A DNA stretch of 64,000 nt, taken from NCBI RefSeq assembly GCF_014695975.1, contig NZ_JACJPI010000083.1, positions 248,001 through 312,000 on the forward strand, read 5' to 3'. Every line of letters begins with the position of its first letter. Positions within the stretch are counted from its first letter, which is position 1. Positions 26,889-35,984 of this stretch are shown here, piece by piece. Made by a program: the position numbers and the translations under genes. The notes beneath the pieces are model-generated. The model saw only the letters and a list, made by a program, of their open reading frames with translations, was not told the DNA's origin and ran no database searches. This stretch comes from Leptolyngbya sp. FACHB-321. GTDB taxonomy: Bacteria; Cyanobacteriota; Cyanobacteriia; Leptolyngbyales; Leptolyngbyaceae.

Positions 26889-28034
26889 ATGATTGTTGAA
26901 ATTCGAGGCATACACTTCGAAAATAAAGGGTCTGAGTTGATGCTTTATGCTGTTGTACAGAAGTTATCTGAGTGGAACAATGACAATACTGTTGCTATGC
27001 GCTTTAAAGCTGAAACTTTTCGAAAAAGGGCGGAAGCTGGGCTATATCAGCTACTATATTCAGATCGGAAAAGCCATTTTTCCAATCAGGTTACTGAATC
27101 AATTGTTAATTTTCTTCCTAAGTCACTAATTAGTTCTCTTGGTATTACGACCTATTCAAAAATTAATGCAGTTCTAGACGCTTCTGGTTTTGCCTACTCT
27201 GATCAATGGGGTGCAAAGAAGTCAGCAGTAATGGCAGATTTGGCTAAAAGAATGAGCAAGCAGGGTAAGAAGGTAATTCTGCTACCGCAAGCCTTTGGTC
27301 CTTTTGATGAGCCAGAAGTAAAAAGTAACTTTTTACAGGTACTCGAAAACTCCCATCTAATATTTGCTAGAGATCCAATTTCTTACAAATGTTTGGTTGA
27401 TTTAGGAGGTTCTTCCTCACATATTAAGATGGCGCCAGACTTTACAAATTTAGTTAAAGGGCGCGTCCCTGACTATTTCGAGAGAGATAAAAAACGAGCC
27501 TGTATTATTCCAAACGTTCGGATGATTGATAAAAACTCTGCGAATGTAGCAGATAGCTACCTTCAGTTTCTGGAGATTTGTACAGAGCTTCTCGTGGAGG
27601 CAGAGCTGAACCCTTTTATCTTAGTTCATGACTTTGCAGATGAAGAATTAGCACTACAGCTACAGGAAAAATTCGGAGGGTCCCTTGAGGTGATCATAGA
27701 ACAAAACCCTCTAAATCTTAAAGGGATTCTTGGCAATTGCTATGTAGTAGTCAGTTCTAGATTTCATGGTCTAATTAGCGCACTTTCCCAGGGGGTTCCC
27801 TGTTTGGCAACTGGTTGGAGCCATAAATATCGCATGTTGTTTGAAGACTACGCATCTCCAGAATGCTTAGTTTACTCTTTGGATTCACGTGAGGAAATTG
27901 AGAGCAAACTCAAGCTAATTATTGAAGAACCAAGCCGATCTGGGTTAATTGCTCGGCTGCAGACGACTGGCATGGAACAAAAGGCACTAGCCTCTGAGAT
28001 GTGGACTGAAGTCTACAAAGTATTAGTGGCTTAG
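26889..28034 (+). CDS. Polysaccharide pyruvyl transferase family protein
   Basis: 381 aa. It has the family N-terminus 'MIVEIRGIHFENKGSELML' (G..N.G.E loop), a central 'VILLPQAFGPFDEPEV' and 'IFARDPISYKCL', and the C-terminal 'VVSSRFHGLISALSQGVPCLATGWSHKYRML', the SRxHG motif of the PS_pyruv_trans / CsaB-WcaK fold. These enzymes move enolpyruvyl from PEP onto a sugar to form a ketal, giving the polymer a negative charge. GGAG is seven bases before the ATG. It follows the nitroreductase gene after 94 bp. A+T-rich coding sequence without HIP1 sites suggests a separate origin from the core genome. Confidence 0.92.
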   Translation: MIVEIRGIHFENKGSELMLYAVVQKLSEWNNDNTVAMRFKAETFRKRAEAGLYQLLYSDRKSHFSNQVTESIVNFLPKSLISSLGITTYSKINAVLDASGFAYSDQWGAKKSAVMADLAKRMSKQGKKVILLPQAFGPFDEPEVKSNFLQVLENSHLIFARDPISYKCLVDLGGSSSHIKMAPDFTNLVKGRVPDYFERDKKRACIIPNVRMIDKNSANVADSYLQFLEICTELLVEAELNPFILVHDFADEELALQLQEKFGGSLEVIIEQNPLNLKGILGNCYVVVSSRFHGLISALSQGVPCLATGWSHKYRMLFEDYASPECLVYSLDSREEIESKLKLIIEEPSRSGLIARLQTTGMEQKALASEMWTEVYKVLVA

Positions 28035-28102
28035 CAAAGCTATTGACTATTTGGCATCTGAAATAACTTCTATAATTTGCTACAACTGAGGCTTGAAATT
28101 CT

Positions 28103-29065
28103 ATGGAAAGTAGCGTCCTCAATTCCTTCGTTACTCCGTTTGTTTCAGTGATTATTCCGGTGTATAACGACGCATATCGTTTGAGCCGTTGCCTAAAGGC
28201 GTTGGAACATCAGACTTATCCCAAACTTTCCTATGAAGTAATTGTGGTAGACAACAACTCGGAGGAAAACATTTCGAGTATTACGGAACTGTTTTCTCAG
28301 GCAATTCTAGTTAAGGAAGAGCGTAAAGGGTCTTATGCGGCTCGTAACAAAGGGATTTCGATCGCTAAAGGTACTGTTCTTGCTTTCACTGACTCTGACT
28401 GTATCCCTGTACTTGACTGGATTGAGAAGGGGGTTCAGTGTCTTTTGGCGAACCCCAATTGTGGATTATCTGCTGGAAAAATTGAGCTTTTCTTTAAGAA
28501 CCCAAGTAAGCCAACAGCGGTTGAAGTGTATGACTCCATAAACTTTTTGCGACAGGAGCACTATATTAAAGCCTTACACTTTGGCGCAACCGCAAACGTC
28601 TTCACCTTTAAGCAAATGTTTGATGTCGTTGGACTATTTAATGCTGACCTTAAATCGGGAGGTGACCAAGAGTGGGGCAACCGAGTATTTGCAGCTGGAT
28701 ATACCCAGGTTTACGCTGAAGAGGCTTGCGTTGCCCATCCTGCACGGCATGAGTTGAGCGAATTAAAGCAGAAAGTTACTCGCGTTACAGAAGGACATTA
28801 CAACCTAAAGAGTCAAGATAAAGGCTTATACCTGCCTTATTTGAAGGAGATTTTCATTGACATCAGCCCTTCAATAAAAGACATCAAAGATATTGTAAAA
28901 GCATTTCTTAATCAGAATTTGCATGGACTTGAGAAGAAAATGGAATTTATCTATGTAATTTTGTCTCTGAAATATGCGAAAGCCGGGAAAAAAACTCAGC
29001 TTTACTGGATGTACTTAACAAAAAACAAGCAAAATACATCGAGCACAAGAACTTGCCAGAGTTAG
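28103..29065 (+). CDS. Glycosyltransferase family 2 (subtype A, copy 1)
   Basis: 320 aa GT-A fold enzyme: 'SVIIPVYNDAYRLSRCLKAL' at the N-terminus, 'EVIVVDNNS' and the metal-binding 'FTDSDC' (DxD). The element 'GGDQEWGNRVFAAGY' in the second half fits the acceptor/catalytic Asp region. It is a close paralog of the protein at 30284 ('FTDVDC', 'GGDRQWGERVFAKGY'). The family transfers sugars from nucleotide-sugar donors to lipid-linked acceptors on the cytoplasmic face. Donor and linkage cannot be read from the sequence. It has no membrane helix, only a basic amphipathic C-terminus. Last strongly A+T-rich gene of the segment. Confidence 0.92.
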   Translation: MESSVLNSFVTPFVSVIIPVYNDAYRLSRCLKALEHQTYPKLSYEVIVVDNNSEENISSITELFSQAILVKEERKGSYAARNKGISIAKGTVLAFTDSDCIPVLDWIEKGVQCLLANPNCGLSAGKIELFFKNPSKPTAVEVYDSINFLRQEHYIKALHFGATANVFTFKQMFDVVGLFNADLKSGGDQEWGNRVFAAGYTQVYAEEACVAHPARHELSELKQKVTRVTEGHYNLKSQDKGLYLPYLKEIFIDISPSIKDIKDIVKAFLNQNLHGLEKKMEFIYVILSLKYAKAGKKTQLYWMYLTKNKQNTSSTRTCQS

Positions 29066-29196
29066 CAAGTTCACCTGCACTCAAACTTTTGTTTCTTATT
29101 ACAAAACTTGTCTGATTTTTACAGTTTTTACGAGTAATAGAACTGATCACGATTATCGAAGCAGAAAGGATAATTAGTCCCCCGTTGAATAAAGCC

Positions 29197-30225
29197 ATGA
29201 ATCTTACAAATGATAGTCAAGTATTGGTTAGTATCTTAATCAATAACTATAACTACGCACGATTTGTTGGTGACGCGATCGACAGTGTGCTAGGTCAAAC
29301 CTATAAGAATATTGAGGTCATTGTTGTTGATGATGGCTCTACTGACGATTCGCGGAATGTAATTGAGAGCTACGGCGATCGAGTTACGGCTATCTTCAAA
29401 CGTAACGGTGGGCAAGCCTCTGCTATGAACGCTGGCTTTGCTGCCAGTAACGGCGAGATCATTTGCCTTCTAGACGCTGATGATCTCTTTCTACCAGAGC
29501 GCGTGTCCGAAGTCGTCAAGCTGTTTACAGTCAACTCAGGTATTGACTGGGTTTTCACTGAATCTGCTCCTATTGAAACCAAAGAACTGACTGATACAGA
29601 TCTCAGCGTTGTCTTTCAACGGGTTTCTAACTGTAGTAGTTCTAAGGCTTCACCCAAAAAAATTGATTTTAGAGCTAATATTAAAAATGCTGAAATGCCG
29701 CATTTTGCACCTTCTACCTCTAACTTATGCTTCTCCAAAACGATTCTAGAAAAAATCTTTCCATTGCCTGAAATTAAAGGCTTTTCGGGTATGGCAATCA
29801 CTGACATATACATTAAACTCCTGGCGATCGGGCTGGGTGTAGGTTGCGTTACCACTCAAGAGTTGGGCATCTATCGCTTTCACGACAATTTCTATAAAAC
29901 CTTAGACCCGATTAAAAAGCGGCGAATGTTTGCTGAGATTTATACTACCACTGGTTACTGGATGGGTAATCGCTTCGCAGACTTTAGCAAAATGAGTAAA
30001 AAACTACTTGCTAGAGGTTTTGGTGCATATTTAAGCAGTGATTATTTGAGAGGCAAAAGCACCGACGCTGACTGTGAAGCAATGGTGGCAAACTATCTAG
30101 AAAAAGCGCCTCTTTTTACAAAGACTGAAGTGCGCTTTATGATCGCTTACTGTCTCCTTCGCTGGCAACTCAAAGACCTTGTAGTAAAGTTTAGAAAACC
30201 CAATCTGATGCCCTTAAATAATTAG
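29197..30225 (+). CDS. Glycosyltransferase family 2 (subtype B, copy 1)
   Basis: 342 aa from the ATG at 29197; an in-frame TTG at 29185 would add four residues. The GT-A core is at residues 8-120: 'VSILINNYNYARFVGDAIDSVLGQTY', 'EVIVVDDGSTDDSRNVIESYGDR', 'NGGQASAMNAGF' and the DxD-type 'LLDADD'. The same elements recur in the genes at 31245 and 32383, so the three are paralogs, distinct from the 'PVYND' subtype. The C-terminal part is helical, with 'YCLLRWQLKDLVVKF', and lacks the hydrophobic segment seen near the C-terminus of the other two. Sugar specificity is unknown. Confidence 0.92.
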   Translation: MNLTNDSQVLVSILINNYNYARFVGDAIDSVLGQTYKNIEVIVVDDGSTDDSRNVIESYGDRVTAIFKRNGGQASAMNAGFAASNGEIICLLDADDLFLPERVSEVVKLFTVNSGIDWVFTESAPIETKELTDTDLSVVFQRVSNCSSSKASPKKIDFRANIKNAEMPHFAPSTSNLCFSKTILEKIFPLPEIKGFSGMAITDIYIKLLAIGLGVGCVTTQELGIYRFHDNFYKTLDPIKKRRMFAEIYTTTGYWMGNRFADFSKMSKKLLARGFGAYLSSDYLRGKSTDADCEAMVANYLEKAPLFTKTEVRFMIAYCLLRWQLKDLVVKFRKPNLMPLNN

Positions 30226-30283
30226 GTTTGCCCTGCTGGCTGAGCCAACTTATGCATCAATTGCCCCCTAGATAGCTAAAACT

Positions 30284-31195
30284 ATGAGTGACTCATCTAA
30301 CCTCTTTGTCTCTGTTATTATTCCTGTTTTTAATGACAGTGAACGGCTCAAGCTTTGCCTGCAAGCGCTAAAGCAGCAAACATACCCTGAAGACTGTTAC
30401 GAAGTCATCGTAGTAGATAACAACTCCCATGAAGATATTAAGAGTGTTGTTACCCAGTTTAACCAGGTTCTACTAACGCATGAAAGCCGTCCTGGTTCTT
30501 ATATTGCCCGGAATACTGGCTTAACGTTAGCAAACGGAGCGGCGATCGCTTTTACCGATGTGGACTGCATTCCTGACCCAGCATGGATTGAAAAGGGTGT
30601 TGCAGCCTTGCTCAGCACACCAAACGTTGGTCTGGTTGCCGGACGCATTGACCTATTTTGTAAAGATGCCAATAACCCTAACCCAGTTGAACTGTATGAC
30701 AGCATTGCGCTGAGTTTCCCTCAGGACAAGTTCATTGAGGATGGAAAGTTTGGCGTGACCGCTAATCTTTTTACCTTTAGACGTGTAATTGATGCTGTTG
30801 GGATGTTTGACGAGACGCTGATGTCTGGTGGCGATCGCCAGTGGGGCGAACGCGTTTTTGCAAAAGGTTACGAGCAAATTTACGCCGACGATGCTCGTGT
30901 TCGCCATCCCGCTAGAGATTCGTGGGATGACCTTCTGAAGCGATCAATTCGAATTATTGGCGGTAAATATGACTTGATGCGGCAGAATACAACGTCCGAT
31001 TTAGAGGCATTGAAAGATTTAATTCTTTTTCTCAAACCGCCCTTCAGAAGTTTCTTTCGGATTTGGACAGATCAGCGGCTACATGGAACTAAGCAAAAGG
31101 TTCAGTTCACAACTGTCATGCTGCGTTTGCGTTGGGTAGCGATTCAAGAACGATTAAGGCTACAGCTCGGCGGCGGTATTTCCGATCGCGGTTAG
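30284..31195 (+). CDS. Glycosyltransferase family 2 (subtype A, copy 2)
   Basis: 303 aa. 'SVIIPVFNDSERLKLCLQAL', 'EVIVVDNNSHEDI', 'PGSYIARNTGL' and 'FTDVDCIPDPAWIEKGV' match the protein at 28103 segment by segment, so it is a paralog produced by duplication. The 'GGDRQWGERVFAKGY' element is kept. It contains a GCGATCGC octamer (30542-30549), the first intact one after some 10 kb, so its base composition is closer to the core genome than that of copy 1. Presumed cytoplasmic-face sugar transferase; specificity unknown. Confidence 0.92.
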   Translation: MSDSSNLFVSVIIPVFNDSERLKLCLQALKQQTYPEDCYEVIVVDNNSHEDIKSVVTQFNQVLLTHESRPGSYIARNTGLTLANGAAIAFTDVDCIPDPAWIEKGVAALLSTPNVGLVAGRIDLFCKDANNPNPVELYDSIALSFPQDKFIEDGKFGVTANLFTFRRVIDAVGMFDETLMSGGDRQWGERVFAKGYEQIYADDARVRHPARDSWDDLLKRSIRIIGGKYDLMRQNTTSDLEALKDLILFLKPPFRSFFRIWTDQRLHGTKQKVQFTTVMLRLRWVAIQERLRLQLGGGISDRG

Positions 31196-31244
31196 GTTAA
31201 CCACTTCCTAAGTGTTCACTTTCAAGATTTTGGAGAGTACCAGT

Positions 31245-32324
31245 ATGGAGTCTACACCACTTGTTAGCATCATCGTTACCAGCTATAACTATGCTCGCTA
31301 TCTAAGGCAGGCAATTGACAGCGCGTTAGAGCAGACTTATACCAACATTGAAGTCATTGTTGTAGATGATGGTTCTAAAGATGATTCTCCTAACGTGATT
31401 GCTAGCTATGGCGATCGCATCATTCCAATTCTTAAAGAGAACGGTGGGCAGGGCTCAGCCTGGAATACTGGCTTTGCTGCTGCAAAAGGAGAGATTGTTG
31501 CCTTTCTGGACAGTGATGATGTTCTTCTTCCTGACATTATTCAACGGGTGGTTGAAGCCTTTAAATCACATTCTGGTACTGCAAAAGTACAGTATCGCTT
31601 ACACTTGACTGATGCAGACTGTAATCTCATCGGTCGAACAACACCATTAATGCGGCGAAAAATGCCAACAGGGGATTTACGACCAAAGATATTGAAATTT
31701 CCAAACTATAATTGGCCCCCCTCTAGCGGTAATGCATTCTTGGCTGAAGCCTTGAGACAGATTATGCCAGTTCCAGAAGATACTTACCGAGTATCGCCTG
31801 ATCTTTACGTTAATGTCTTGATTCCCATCATGGGCTCAATTGCTTCTCTAGAAGAGCCAGGAGCGCTCTATCGAAGGCACGGTAAGAACAACGGGGTAAC
31901 AACTGGTAGCGTTGTGCAGTCGATCGATCTAGTGGAATTTAGGCGAAATCTCGTTAATACCGCAGAGCTACACAAAAAGCGTAAGGAGCTAGTTGGGGAC
32001 AGTTCCTTGAACATTGAAGATCGGGACAGCAAATTTCTGATTGGTCGCATGGTCTCTAAGAAAGTAGACCGTGACAATTATCCGTTTAAGGACAATGTGT
32101 TTTCTATCTGCTTAAACGGTATTATTGCTTGCCTGGTTGAGCCTGGTCTATCTATAGCTCAGCGGTTATTAACCTCGATATGGTTTCTTGCAATGCTGGT
32201 TGCACCAAAACCACTTGCATGTCAGTTTGCAAACAGCTTTATTTTTCCAAGCAACAGACCGCCTCTAGTCACTAAAGCTATTACATGGGCTCGTAAGATG
32301 CAAAGAACTAGGGCTCAAGCCTAG
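31245..32324 (+). CDS. Glycosyltransferase family 2 (subtype B, copy 2)
   Basis: 359 aa from the ATG at 31245, chosen because GGAGAG lies eight bases upstream; the frame is open from a GTG at 31212. Core motifs: 'VSIIVTSYNYARYLRQAIDSALEQTY', 'EVIVVDDGSKDDSPNVIASYGDR', 'NGGQGSAWNTGFAAAKG' and 'FLDSDD'. A conserved 'PPSSGNAFLAEALRQIMPVPE' acceptor-side element and a hydrophobic C-terminal segment 'LLTSIWFLAMLVAPKPLA' are shared with the protein at 32383. The segment is probably a monotopic membrane anchor. The unit [A-B] at 28103-30225 and this second [A-B] pair suggest a two-gene tandem duplication. Confidence 0.92.
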   Translation: MESTPLVSIIVTSYNYARYLRQAIDSALEQTYTNIEVIVVDDGSKDDSPNVIASYGDRIIPILKENGGQGSAWNTGFAAAKGEIVAFLDSDDVLLPDIIQRVVEAFKSHSGTAKVQYRLHLTDADCNLIGRTTPLMRRKMPTGDLRPKILKFPNYNWPPSSGNAFLAEALRQIMPVPEDTYRVSPDLYVNVLIPIMGSIASLEEPGALYRRHGKNNGVTTGSVVQSIDLVEFRRNLVNTAELHKKRKELVGDSSLNIEDRDSKFLIGRMVSKKVDRDNYPFKDNVFSICLNGIIACLVEPGLSIAQRLLTSIWFLAMLVAPKPLACQFANSFIFPSNRPPLVTKAITWARKMQRTRAQA

Positions 32325-32382
32325 TTGAAGTACTTGCTCGACCCAATAAAGACCCTTTTTAGAGCTTGTGGAGAACCTTACA

Positions 32383-33438
32383 ATGGAGTTGAAGCTGCTT
32401 GTCACCATCATTATTAACAACTACAACTACGATCGCTTCCTCTCTCAAGCCATTGATAGTGCACTGAATCAAACCTATGCACATGTTGAAGTGATTGTAG
32501 TTGATGATGGTTCCACCGATGGCTCAAGAGACATCATCGCTGGTTATGGCGATCGCATCATTCCAGTCCTACAGGAGAACGCTAAACAGGGCACAGCCTT
32601 CAACAATGGCTTTGCTCATAGTCATGGTGACATCATCATTTTTCTAGATTCTGACGACTATCTGTTTCCTGAAGCCGTTGAGCGCATTGTTGCTGTTTGG
32701 CAACCCGACATTGCCAAAGTGCATTACCGCTTAAGTGTGATTGACGGCGATGGCAATTCTCGTGGGTTTTCTTATCCCCAAGGTAGTGCTCCGTTAGCAA
32801 CAGGGGAAGTATGGCGCAGCTTACTCAGAACAGGAACCTACTGTGGTGTACCAACTAGTGGCAATGCCCTTAGCCGTAAAGCGCTATCACAGGTAATGCC
32901 GATTCCATTTGAATACCGCTTAACCTCCGATGATTATCTGTCTGTGCTAATACCGCTATACGGTAACGTTCTAGCCATTGAAGAACCTCTAGGGTCTTAC
33001 CGGATTCATACCAATAATCAATGGGCGATCGCTACTGTCAGCAGCGATCGCTATCGTCGGTTTGTCAAGCATGACTTGCAGCGCTGTGAGCTCATCACCC
33101 AGCGGGCAACTGCAATAGGTTACGAGGTCCCTGAAGATTTAAACCTGCGCTTCTTTGGACGTGCTTGGTCTCGTTTAGCATCCCTACGCTTAGATCCTCA
33201 AAATCATCCGGTTGAAACAGACCATGCGCTTTTCCTCAGCTACTCAGGTATTCTCGCACTCTGGAGATTCTCAGCCTACAACGTCCAGAAACGGCTGATT
33301 TACAGCCTGTGGTTTATCTGGGTTGGGGTGATGCCGCGCCCCTTAGCAGAGCCAGCTATTACTTGGCTCTTTGCACCCCAGTTTCGCCCCAAGTTCGTTG
33401 GGCAAACACTAAAGAAACTTCGTGCTTTAGTTAGCTGA
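32383..33438 (+). CDS. Glycosyltransferase family 2 (subtype B, copy 3)
   Basis: 351 aa from the ATG at 32383, with GGAG nine bases upstream; a GTG at 32368 would add five residues. 'VTIIINNYNYDRFLSQAIDSALNQTY', 'EVIVVDDGSTDGSRDIIAGYGDR', 'NAKQGTAFNNGFAHSHG' and 'FLDSDD' define the GT-A core. 'VPTSGNALSRKALSQVMPIP' and the hydrophobic 'LIYSLWFIWVGVMPRPLAEP' near the C-terminus match the gene just upstream, so these two are the closest pair of the subtype-B set. HIP1 sites reappear (for example 33027-33050). Sugar specificity unknown. Confidence 0.92.
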   Translation: MELKLLVTIIINNYNYDRFLSQAIDSALNQTYAHVEVIVVDDGSTDGSRDIIAGYGDRIIPVLQENAKQGTAFNNGFAHSHGDIIIFLDSDDYLFPEAVERIVAVWQPDIAKVHYRLSVIDGDGNSRGFSYPQGSAPLATGEVWRSLLRTGTYCGVPTSGNALSRKALSQVMPIPFEYRLTSDDYLSVLIPLYGNVLAIEEPLGSYRIHTNNQWAIATVSSDRYRRFVKHDLQRCELITQRATAIGYEVPEDLNLRFFGRAWSRLASLRLDPQNHPVETDHALFLSYSGILALWRFSAYNVQKRLIYSLWFIWVGVMPRPLAEPAITWLFAPQFRPKFVGQTLKKLRALVS

Positions 33439-33525
33439 TTTACGGATTTAGCGGTGAAGAAAGGAATGGGTAACTATTAGTTTGAATCATCAGCCTGATC
33501 TGCAACATTAATCGCGGAGTTTGCC

Positions 33526-34773
33526 ATGCAAGAGACGTTTCGTTTAGGGGTGGTCTTCACCCATCCCACTCAGCACCATGCTCCTCTGTGGCGCAAGCTC
33601 AACGAGCAACCGGGCGTGTTAGTGAAAGCCTTTTATTTGTGCAATGAGAACCAGGTTGGCGGCGATCGTCATCTCGGCAGTTCCGAACCCTGGGATGTGG
33701 ATCTGGTTGGTGGCTATGAGTGTGAATTTCTGAAGACCTGGAACGGTAAGATTGCCAACAAGATTGACAAAGGCTTGTTTAACCCTGGGTTAATCTCGCG
33801 CTTGACTCAGCAGAACGTCGATGCAGTGTTTTTGCCCAGCTTTTTTACTCCTTCCTATCGGTTAGCAGTGCTACTGTGCAAACTGCGGGGCATTCCTCTA
33901 ATTATGCAAAATGATGCCACCATTATCACTGATGATCGCTACGATCGCTCACGAAAAGTGGTGATGTCAGTACTCTATCCTTCCATGTTTGGGTTGGCCG
34001 ACCATTGGATTTCGAGTGGTGATCACAATGAAATTTACCTGCGTCATTATGGTGTTCCATTAGAAAAAATAGTACGAGGCTGCTATCCCGTCGATCGCGA
34101 TCGGTTTGAGAAAGCTATTGCTAGCCAACCCGAAGAAATTCAGCAGATTCGCAGCCAGTTGTGCTGGCATGACGACACAGTTCTCTACGGGTTTGTGGGC
34201 AAATACATTGATCGTAAAAATCCGTTTGAATTCATTGATGCCATCTCTAAAGCACACCAGATTGATTCACGCATTCGCGGCATTATGATTGGCGGTGGTG
34301 AATTAAAGTCTGCAATTGAGGAACGGCTTGCCAGCCTAAACGGTGAAGTCGTCAACGTAGGCTTTGTCAATCAGAGTAAACTGCCGCTGCATTACGCTGC
34401 ATTGGATGTATTTGTCTCCAGTTCTCGAATTGATCCTCATCCGCTTGTTGTTTCAGAAGGCATGGCAGCAGGCTGCCCGGCAATTCTCAGCGATCGCTGC
34501 GGCAACTGGGGCTACCGCGATACGGTCGTACATCGCCACAACGGGTTAGTCTATCCGTCTGGTGATGTCAATGCCTTAACTGAAGCCGTGCTGGCACTGG
34601 CAGATGATAATACACGATCAATTTATAGCCAGCACGCTAAAGAAGTGTTCTCTAAGCAAGACCTCAATTGCGAACTGAAAGCGTTTCTGGAACTAATTGG
34701 GCGGATTAAACAGCAAATTCACACGGGTATTAACGTTGCACAATCCTCTTCAGAAGTTTCAGCCAACGCCTAG
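33526..34773 (+). CDS. Glycosyltransferase family 4 (GT-B)
   Basis: 415 aa two-domain GT-B enzyme. The N-terminal domain starts 'FRLGVVFTHPTQHHAPLWRKL'. The C-terminal donor domain has 'YGFVGKYIDRKNPFEFIDAI', 'IRGIMIGGGELK', 'VGFVNQSKLPLHYAALDVFVSSSRID' and 'PLVVSEGMAAGCPAILSD', the region of the EX7E motif; here the first Glu is replaced (SRIDPHPLVVSEG). GGAG lies about six bases from the ATG. It opens the run of four GT4 genes. Retaining transfer from a nucleotide sugar is expected for the family; donor and acceptor are unknown. Confidence 0.9.
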   Translation: MQETFRLGVVFTHPTQHHAPLWRKLNEQPGVLVKAFYLCNENQVGGDRHLGSSEPWDVDLVGGYECEFLKTWNGKIANKIDKGLFNPGLISRLTQQNVDAVFLPSFFTPSYRLAVLLCKLRGIPLIMQNDATIITDDRYDRSRKVVMSVLYPSMFGLADHWISSGDHNEIYLRHYGVPLEKIVRGCYPVDRDRFEKAIASQPEEIQQIRSQLCWHDDTVLYGFVGKYIDRKNPFEFIDAISKAHQIDSRIRGIMIGGGELKSAIEERLASLNGEVVNVGFVNQSKLPLHYAALDVFVSSSRIDPHPLVVSEGMAAGCPAILSDRCGNWGYRDTVVHRHNGLVYPSGDVNALTEAVLALADDNTRSIYSQHAKEVFSKQDLNCELKAFLELIGRIKQQIHTGINVAQSSSEVSANA

Positions 34774-34862
34774 CAGGTTTTTAGCTGAACCAAGATAGGG
34801 TATTACGACAAGCGCTAACTCACTGATAACAGTTTATCGATCGTCATTAATTGGCAAAAAAC

Positions 34863-35984
34863 ATGCGAGTTGCAATTGTCCGCAGAGTTCCAAAGGCTTC
34901 ATTCAGCATGGATGTTTATGCGGATGGAATCGTTAATGGTCTGAAAGCGGTTCGACCTGATTGGGACATTGTTGAACTCGTACCACCGATCGCTAGTACC
35001 AAAGGCAAATCCTGGTTAGTTGGACTGCAAAAGTACTACCAGCGTTATTGGTCTTTTCCATCAACGGTCAGGCAGCAAGATGTCGATCTGTTCCACATCA
35101 TTGACCACAGCGATGGACATTTGGCTTACTGGTTGCAAGGAGCCCACAAGCCAATAGTTGTTACTTGCCATGATCTGATCAACTTCTTGCAGCCCGAAAA
35201 CATTAGCGATCAAGCCAAGTTGCCGCTTCTTAGCGCTGCCGTTTGGAAGTATGCCGTTAAAGGCATTCGACACGCAGACCATATTGTTACCGTTTCAGCC
35301 CATACCGCCAAAGATGTAATACGGCTGATGACTGTCGAAGCAGAGCGTTTGACCGTCGCTCCTAATGCAGTGGAGGCACTATTTCAACCATTGCCTCCAT
35401 CGGAGTTTGCCTGGGTTCGCCAGCAGCAGCAAATCTCTTCAGAAACCACCTGTTTATTAAATGTCGGTTCCAACCATCCCCGTAAGAATGTAGCGGCTGT
35501 TTTATCTGCCTTAAATACCCTGAAAGATCAGGGCGTTTCTGTACATCTATTCAAGACGGGTGCAGACTTTACGGCTGAACAAAAGACGTTTATTCAGTCC
35601 CACAATCTAAAGTCATTTGTTACTTATCTAGGTAAACCAGACAAAACTGCCCTGATTCAAATCTATAACGCGGCTGACATTCTGGTAGCCCCTTCGCTGT
35701 ATGAGGGGTTTGGCATGACGATTTTAGAGGCAATGGCGTGTGGCACTCCAGTAGTCACATCGAATGTCACTTCGTTGCCAGAAGTTGCGGGGGATGCCGC
35801 GATCGTGGTGGCTCCTAATGATATTGCTGCGATCGTGCAAGCCGTTGACCAACTACGGGAAGATGACAATCTGCGTCACTTATTGATTGAAAAAGGACTG
35901 GTGCGGGTCAAGTCTTTTACCTGGGAGAAGACGTCTGAACTGATTGCTGACATATATGAACAATTGTTGGATAAAGCACCATGA
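34863..35984 (+). CDS. Glycosyltransferase family 4 (GT-B)
   Basis: 373 aa from the ATG at 34863; a TTG at 34851 would add four residues. N-terminal domain: 'MRVAIVRRVPKASFSMDVYADGIVNGL', 'DLFHIIDHSDGHLAYWL', 'VVTCHDLINFL' and 'HIVTVSAHTAKDVIRL'. C-terminal domain: 'LLNVGSNHPRKNVAAVLSAL', 'LGKPDKTALIQIYNAADILVAPSLYEGFGMTILEAMACGTPVVTSN', a textbook EX7E motif. It overlaps the next gene by 4 bp (ATGA), so the two are translationally coupled. Donor and acceptor are unknown. Confidence 0.93.
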   Translation: MRVAIVRRVPKASFSMDVYADGIVNGLKAVRPDWDIVELVPPIASTKGKSWLVGLQKYYQRYWSFPSTVRQQDVDLFHIIDHSDGHLAYWLQGAHKPIVVTCHDLINFLQPENISDQAKLPLLSAAVWKYAVKGIRHADHIVTVSAHTAKDVIRLMTVEAERLTVAPNAVEALFQPLPPSEFAWVRQQQQISSETTCLLNVGSNHPRKNVAAVLSALNTLKDQGVSVHLFKTGADFTAEQKTFIQSHNLKSFVTYLGKPDKTALIQIYNAADILVAPSLYEGFGMTILEAMACGTPVVTSNVTSLPEVAGDAAIVVAPNDIAAIVQAVDQLREDDNLRHLLIEKGLVRVKSFTWEKTSELIADIYEQLLDKAP

